NCBI GenBank assembly: GCA_050734155.1
Contig: JBOHUD010000009.1
Coordinates: 16,753 to 80,752, forward strand
DNA: 64,000 nucleotides
Reading direction: 5' to 3'
DNA from: Aeolococcus sp050734155
GTDB lineage: Bacteria; Chloroflexota; Dormibacteria; Aeolococcales; Aeolococcaceae
Below are positions 60,272-64,000 of this stretch, piece after piece; within the stretch, counting starts at the first letter, position 1, and every line of letters starts with the position of its first letter. A program made the position numbers and the translations under genes. The notes beneath the pieces were generated by a model that was not told the origin of the DNA, did not search any database, and saw nothing but the letters and a program-made list of their open reading frames with translations.

Positions 60272-62014
60272 GTGCAGCATGCCATCGGCGACCACGCGCT
60301 GCTCGCCGACGGGCGCACCGCGGCGCTGATCGACCCGGATGGAAACGTCGCCTGGCTGTGCTGGCCGCGCATTGACTCGACCCCGTGCCTGCTCTCCATT
60401 CTCGACCCGGCCGTGGGGGGCAGCTTCGTGGTGGCCCCGGCGGATCCCGGCGCGTCAGTGGTGGAGCGCGGATACGTGCCCGGCACGCTGATCCTGCGCA
60501 CGGTCTGGCGCGTCGGCCGCAGCCAGCTGATCGTGCACGACGCGCTGGCCTGTGACGGTGCGCCACGCCTGCTGCGCAGCCTGCGCGCCAACGGCCAGGT
60601 CGAGGTCGCGGTCACGCTGTCAATGGCACCCGACGCGGCGCGGGCCACGCCACGGCCGTCGGCCGCCGGCGCCGTTCTGCAGGTCGACGCCGGCGCTGCT
60701 GGCCTCGACCTCGCCGTCCACGCGCCGGCGTCGTGGTCGCTGGACGAGCGGGGTGTGGCGGCGTGCCGGTTCACGCTCGATTCGTCGGAGGGCGCGGTGA
60801 TCCTGTGCGGCGCCGCCAGCGCGGCACCATCAGGTTCGCTGGAGGGCACACGGCATTGGTTCGCCACCAGGCTGCCGGCCGCGGCGGCGCTGGCACCGAG
60901 CCCGCTGGCGGCGAGCACCCTCGGCGAGAGCACCGCCCGTGCGCTGGTGGTGCAGAGCGCTGCCGTGCTGGCCGCGCTGCAGCAGCGTGACGGTGGCATC
61001 GTCGCCGCGCCCACCACCTCGCTGCCGCAGTGGCCGGCCAGCTCCCGCACCTGGGACTACCGCTACAGCTGGCTGCGCGACACCGCCCTGGCAGCCCTGG
61101 CCATGCTGCGCACCAACCTGGTGGAGGAGGCTGCGGGGCTCGGCGACTTCATCGGTGAGGCGGCACGGGCTGTGCCGCCCGCGGTGCTCCTGCGCGTCGA
61201 CGGCACGGCTCCGCCGCCGGAGCAGAGGCTCGATCACCTGGGCGGCTATCGCGGAGCTCGGCCGGTGCGCATCGGCAACGCCGCGGCCGAGCAACCGCAG
61301 CTCGACGTCGCCGGCGAGATCCTCGAGCTGGCGGCGGCGCTGGCGGCGCGTGATGTCCTGCCGCGCTCACTGCGCGCCGGCGCGGTGCGGGTCGCCGACT
61401 GGACCGCCGACAACTGGACCCAGGCGGACCACGGCATCTGGGAGATCCGCGGCAGCCCGCGCCACTACACCCATTCCCGGGTCGCCGCCTGGGCTGGCCT
61501 GGTCCAGGCGGCCGCCCTGGGCGCGCGCGGTGCGGTCGAGGGCGATGCGGAGCGCTGGCGGCGCACCGCCGCGGCCATCCGCAGTGGCCTGCTCAGCGGC
61601 GAGGGTCCGCTGACACTGCACGACCAGGGGGGCGGCCCCGACGCGGCGCTGGCCCAGGCGGTGCTCTTCGGGCTGTTCGCCGAAGGGGATCGCCGCCGTG
61701 AGGACACCCTGGACGCGATCCTGTCGCAGCTGTCACGCCACGGCCTCGTCGACCGGCACCTGGCCGCGGAGGACCCTCTCGACGAACCCTGCGCACCCTT
61801 CCTGTTCCCCACCTTCTGGGTGGCCGAGGCGCTGCACCGCTGCGGGCGCGACGGCTCGCCGCCCTTCGCGGCCGCGGCGGCATCGCGCGGCCCGCTCGAC
61901 CTCTTCGGCGAGGTCGCCGATCCCGCGGACCACACGCCACTGGGGAACTACCCGCAGGTGCAGAGCCACGCCGCCTTCGTGCTCGCAGCCACGGAGCCCG
62001 ATCCGCCCGGTTGA
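60272..62014 (+). CDS. GH15 family glycoside hydrolase (glucoamylase/trehalase-like)
   Basis: 580 residues, no signal peptide. N-terminal super-sandwich region (ADGRTAALIDPDGNVAWLCW) and C-terminal alpha/alpha barrel with SRTWDYRYSWLRDTALAALA, general acid Glu391 (GIWEIRG) and Glu547 (LFGEVADP). Cytoplasmic GH15 enzymes of this length hydrolyse maltodextrin or trehalose. Which one is unclear. Length and both glutamates argue for an active enzyme. Confidence 0.88.
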   Translation: MQHAIGDHALLADGRTAALIDPDGNVAWLCWPRIDSTPCLLSILDPAVGGSFVVAPADPGASVVERGYVPGTLILRTVWRVGRSQLIVHDALACDGAPRLLRSLRANGQVEVAVTLSMAPDAARATPRPSAAGAVLQVDAGAAGLDLAVHAPASWSLDERGVAACRFTLDSSEGAVILCGAASAAPSGSLEGTRHWFATRLPAAAALAPSPLAASTLGESTARALVVQSAAVLAALQQRDGGIVAAPTTSLPQWPASSRTWDYRYSWLRDTALAALAMLRTNLVEEAAGLGDFIGEAARAVPPAVLLRVDGTAPPPEQRLDHLGGYRGARPVRIGNAAAEQPQLDVAGEILELAAALAARDVLPRSLRAGAVRVADWTADNWTQADHGIWEIRGSPRHYTHSRVAAWAGLVQAAALGARGAVEGDAERWRRTAAAIRSGLLSGEGPLTLHDQGGGPDAALAQAVLFGLFAEGDRRREDTLDAILSQLSRHGLVDRHLAAEDPLDEPCAPFLFPTFWVAEALHRCGRDGSPPFAAAAASRGPLDLFGEVADPADHTPLGNYPQVQSHAAFVLAATEPDPPG

Positions 62015-62031
62015 AGGCAGCGTCGGTCGCC

Positions 62032-62862
62032 TCAGGGCGCGACCACCCCGCCGGTGCGCACCACCTCGATCCCGCGCTCCTCGAGCCCGGCGATGACGGC
62101 GTTGATGCCGATGCTGTCGCTGGCCATGTGACCGGTGATCACCAGCGTGTTGGAGAGCTCGGTGGCGGCGCGGAGCTGCTGGAGATCAGCCTGGTCGATG
62201 TGCATCGCCAGGATGGTGTCGACCCCTGCCCGGAAGTACTCGTTGAACACCGGGAAACCGCCGTTGGTGCCGCCGGCGATGGCCACCGTCCAGTGACCCA
62301 GCCGGTTGCCGGCCGAGCCCGCCCACACCTCCGGCTTGGAGTGGCCGTGTCGATACTCTGCAAAGCAGTCGCTGAGCCAGTCGATGGCGTCGCCGACTTT
62401 GCTGTCCTCGACCGCCCGGCTGCGCAGCAGCTCGATCAGCGCGTTGCGCGTGATGATGTCGCAGGCCAGGTGCACGTTGCACAGCGGCATGCCCATCAGT
62501 CGGGCCCCGTCCACCAGCGCGTTGAGGTTGCTGACGTGGACTCGATGCGCCACCGCCTCCAGGCGGGTGGCGACGGCGTGCTCGGCCACGTCGCGAGCCA
62601 CCCCCTCGGCCCCCATCTGGTCGACCTGGCGACGCACCACCTCGATCAGGCCACTCCGGGCGGCGTCCCCCAGCGGATGGTGAGCGATGACGGCGTCGAA
62701 GCCGTTCTGCTGCGCCCAGAGGATCTCCGCGAGCGAGATGTCGACACCGAAGAGCACGCGGCGGACGTCTGACCGCGCCTCCACGTACACCTGCGAGTCG
62801 GCCGGTGCGGAGTCGCAGCCGGCCAGCTGCGCGGACCAGTCGAGGATGTCCTGGAGCTTCAC
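62032..62862 (-). CDS. NIF3/DUF34-family dinuclear-metal protein
   Basis: 276 residues. N-terminal half has FGVDISLAEILWAQQNGFDA followed by VIAHHPLGD, the family's histidine pair; the C-terminal half has LVITGHMASDSIGINAVIAG with the second metal His and the late acidic residue. Proteins of this family form hexameric rings with two metals per subunit; proposed GTP cyclohydrolase I or metal-insertion roles are unsettled. Convergent with the GH15 gene. Confidence 0.82.
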   Translation of the reverse strand: MKLQDILDWSAQLAGCDSAPADSQVYVEARSDVRRVLFGVDISLAEILWAQQNGFDAVIAHHPLGDAARSGLIEVVRRQVDQMGAEGVARDVAEHAVATRLEAVAHRVHVSNLNALVDGARLMGMPLCNVHLACDIITRNALIELLRSRAVEDSKVGDAIDWLSDCFAEYRHGHSKPEVWAGSAGNRLGHWTVAIAGGTNGGFPVFNEYFRAGVDTILAMHIDQADLQQLRAATELSNTLVITGHMASDSIGINAVIAGLEERGIEVVRTGGVVAP

Positions 62863-62898
62863 CAGGCGATTCTAGGCCGGGGTGCTCGGCACCTCCGG

Positions 62899-63567
62899 TC
62901 AGCCGCAGCGCGAGGCATCGGCGCTGACGCCGGGGCGGTGGAAGCCGACCCGGACGCCGTCATCGTGCACGGCGACGCAGTCCAGCGTCTGCAGGAGGGC
63001 CTCGAGCGCGGGGTTGGAGGCGAACAGCGCGGACAGGTTGATGGTGGCGGACCCTCGGGGATCCACGCGATCCCCGATGAACCCGGGAACGCCCAGCTGC
63101 CCGACGGCGTAGTCGACCACGTGGGTGGTGACCTGGGCGCTCCCCGACGTGTTGCTGAACAGCAGCGCAAAGCGGGCCACCTCGGTCACCCCGAACGGAC
63201 CCAGGCTGGAGTCCGCGGAGACCACCACGTAGCCGTTGCGCACGCGCGCCTGGGGATTGCGATAGCGGTCGGGTGAGGGATTGCGTGCGTTGGCGATCAC
63301 GGTGAGATCGCGTTCGCTGAGCTTCACCAGCGCGTGGTCACCGGCGATGAGCTGCGTCGCCGCGTCGCCGGCGAGCGCCGCCGCGATCACCGCCTCGGTG
63401 GTGCCGTGGGCCGTGCCCCCCGGAGGAGCGCCGAGGTCGGGCGCGGCCAGCGCTCGCTGGCCGACCAGCACCGTGGCCGCGACCAGGACCACCAGCAGGA
63501 TCAGCGGAAAGCAGCATCCCCGAATCAGCCCGGCCTGTCCGGACCGGGACGGCCTCGCCGCCGTCAT
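62899..63567 (-). CDS. Exported/membrane-anchored protein of unknown function
   Basis: 222 residues from ATG 63567. One TM or uncleaved signal (CCFPLILLVVLVAATVLVGQ, about 17-36), then a beta-rich extracellular domain (LVKLSERDLTVIANARN, YVVVSADSSLGPFGVTEVAR) as in small actinobacterial and Chloroflexota anchored proteins. Two late cysteines (LDCVAV, SRCG) may pair. ATG 63567 is chosen from TATGAT 9 bases upstream; an earlier ATG would lie inside the preceding gene. Confidence 0.7.
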   Translation of the reverse strand: MTAARPSRSGQAGLIRGCCFPLILLVVLVAATVLVGQRALAAPDLGAPPGGTAHGTTEAVIAAALAGDAATQLIAGDHALVKLSERDLTVIANARNPSPDRYRNPQARVRNGYVVVSADSSLGPFGVTEVARFALLFSNTSGSAQVTTHVVDYAVGQLGVPGFIGDRVDPRGSATINLSALFASNPALEALLQTLDCVAVHDDGVRVGFHRPGVSADASRCG

Positions 63568-63576
63568 CTGCGGCCG

Positions 63577-63582
63577 ATCATA
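63577..63582 (-). promoter_or_regulatory. Predicted -10 element TATGAT
   Basis: On the minus strand TATGAT overlaps the acylase stop codon and ends 9 bases before ATG 63567. Confidence 0.5.
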
Positions 63583-64000
63583 GGCGCGACTGGGTGGCGA
63601 TGAGCCCACGTTCGCGAGGCATCAGCCGCAAACGTCGTCGTCCTGCGAATGCCGCGTCTCCCCAGGTGAGCGGGAACTGGCGATTGCTCAACCATCGCCT
63701 GGAGAGGTCGTGGTGATGGCGCGACGCCCGATGCCCGGATTGGCCGGGATAGAGAACCCCGCTGCACCCGTCCTCCCAGTTGCCGACGTCGAGCACCTGC
63801 CGCCAGGAGGGGGCGAAGAGCTTGGTGGCAAAGCCCCTGCCGGGGTGGTGGCCGGTGGCCATCACGGTGTCGACGCCGCCGCCGACGCGCAGTCCCGGAG
63901 CGTTGAGCAGCGGGCGCAGCATCCGCCGCGTCGCCAGCGGGTGGCGCAGGGCGAGGCGGTGGACGCGGCCCCAGTGCCAGCGGCGCACCCCGCCGTGGGC
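63578..64000 (-). CDS. Penicillin-acylase-type hydrolase, C-terminal part (5' end outside window)
   Basis: The visible 140 residues carry the family's end: WHWGRVHRLALRHPLA, a central VDTVMATGHHPG, SWRQVLDVGNWE, then LYPGQSGHRASRHHHD and WLSNRQFPLTWGD. These match the beta-subunit C-terminus of Ntn penicillin/cephalosporin/AHL acylases. The nucleophile and signal peptide lie outside. Substrate unknown. Confidence 0.8.
   Translation of the reverse strand, partial: AHGGVRRWHWGRVHRLALRHPLATRRMLRPLLNAPGLRVGGGVDTVMATGHHPGRGFATKLFAPSWRQVLDVGNWEDGCSGVLYPGQSGHRASRHHHDLSRRWLSNRQFPLTWGDAAFAGRRRLRLMPRERGLIATQSRL

Overview
The window is very GC-rich (my impression is roughly 70% or more) and densely coded, with short intergenic gaps, frequent GTG and TTG starts, and many stop/start overlaps (ATGA, TGATG, GTGA, TTGA). 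Gene content is that of a free-living, probably soil, bacterium: peptide import, aspartate-family amino-acid synthesis, MurE, L9 and DnaB, MoeZ-like sulfur activation, and many orphan regulators. Several traits look Actinobacteria-like (an LppX/LprG-type lipoprotein next to an MFS pump, Eis-like acetyltransferase, very short 5' leaders), while others (a Get3d-type ArsA, the overall mix) would also fit Chloroflexota or Dormibacterota relatives. I infer the lineage only; no rRNA or tRNA gene was seen. Both ends cut genes: tldD on the left and a penicillin-acylase-type hydrolase on the right.

Layout. 1-6.9 kb (minus strand): an oppA-B-C-D-F peptide importer followed by tldD, with a double stem-loop between oppA and oppB. 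7.0-10.2 kb: a NarL-type two-component pair. 10.3-14.7 kb: hom-thrC-thrB-lysC, each overlapping the next by a few bases, then ychF. 16.0-19.6 kb: a strongly self-complementary intergenic block, then a small C-terminally anchored protein, an ArsA/Get3d-like ATPase, an 81-residue basic protein, a NUDIX hydrolase and a cation exchanger. 19.6-21.9 kb: isochorismatase-type hydrolase, SDR and TSUP permease. 22.1-27.3 kb: a membrane protein and CsaA on the minus strand, then an LprG-like lipoprotein coupled to a large MFS exporter and a CCA-adding-type enzyme. 27.3-29.6 kb: DUF1232 protein, rplI, dnaB.

29.6-37.1 kb looks like an accessory island. It starts with a frameshifted transposase remnant directly after dnaB. 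A visibly AT-richer stretch follows with one secreted protein and two lipoproteins of unknown function, then a PadR/ABC/FtsX export locus. It ends near a perfect 20-bp inverted repeat that encloses 82 bp. 37.1-43.7 kb: a membrane-attached GH2 enzyme, a UPF0104/LPG-synthase-type membrane protein, an orphan histidine kinase and class II fumarase. 43.8-48.6 kb: a TetR/cupin-VOC operon, another orphan histidine kinase, a DoxX remnant and an SRPBCC-like protein. 48.9-64 kb: 3-hydroxyacyl-CoA dehydrogenase, HAD phosphatase, 2-hydroxyacid dehydrogenase, DEAD-box helicase, alpha/beta hydrolase, Eis-like acetyltransferase, rhodanese-ThiF fusion, MurE, RsmG, a zinc-ribbon protein, a GH73-type secreted hydrolase, a GH15 enzyme, a NIF3 protein, a secreted protein and the acylase fragment.

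Three things stand out. (1) About twenty genes on both strands have a TAnnnT-like hexamer, usually TA(G/C/T)ACT, 6-13 bases before an ATG, GTG or TTG; this points to widespread leaderless or near-leaderless transcription and fixes several starts. (2) A protein whose only membrane segment ends one residue before its C-terminus lies 8 bp upstream of a Get3d-type ATPase. (3) A lipoprotein/MFS pair has the layout of the mycobacterial LprG-P55 lipid exporter.
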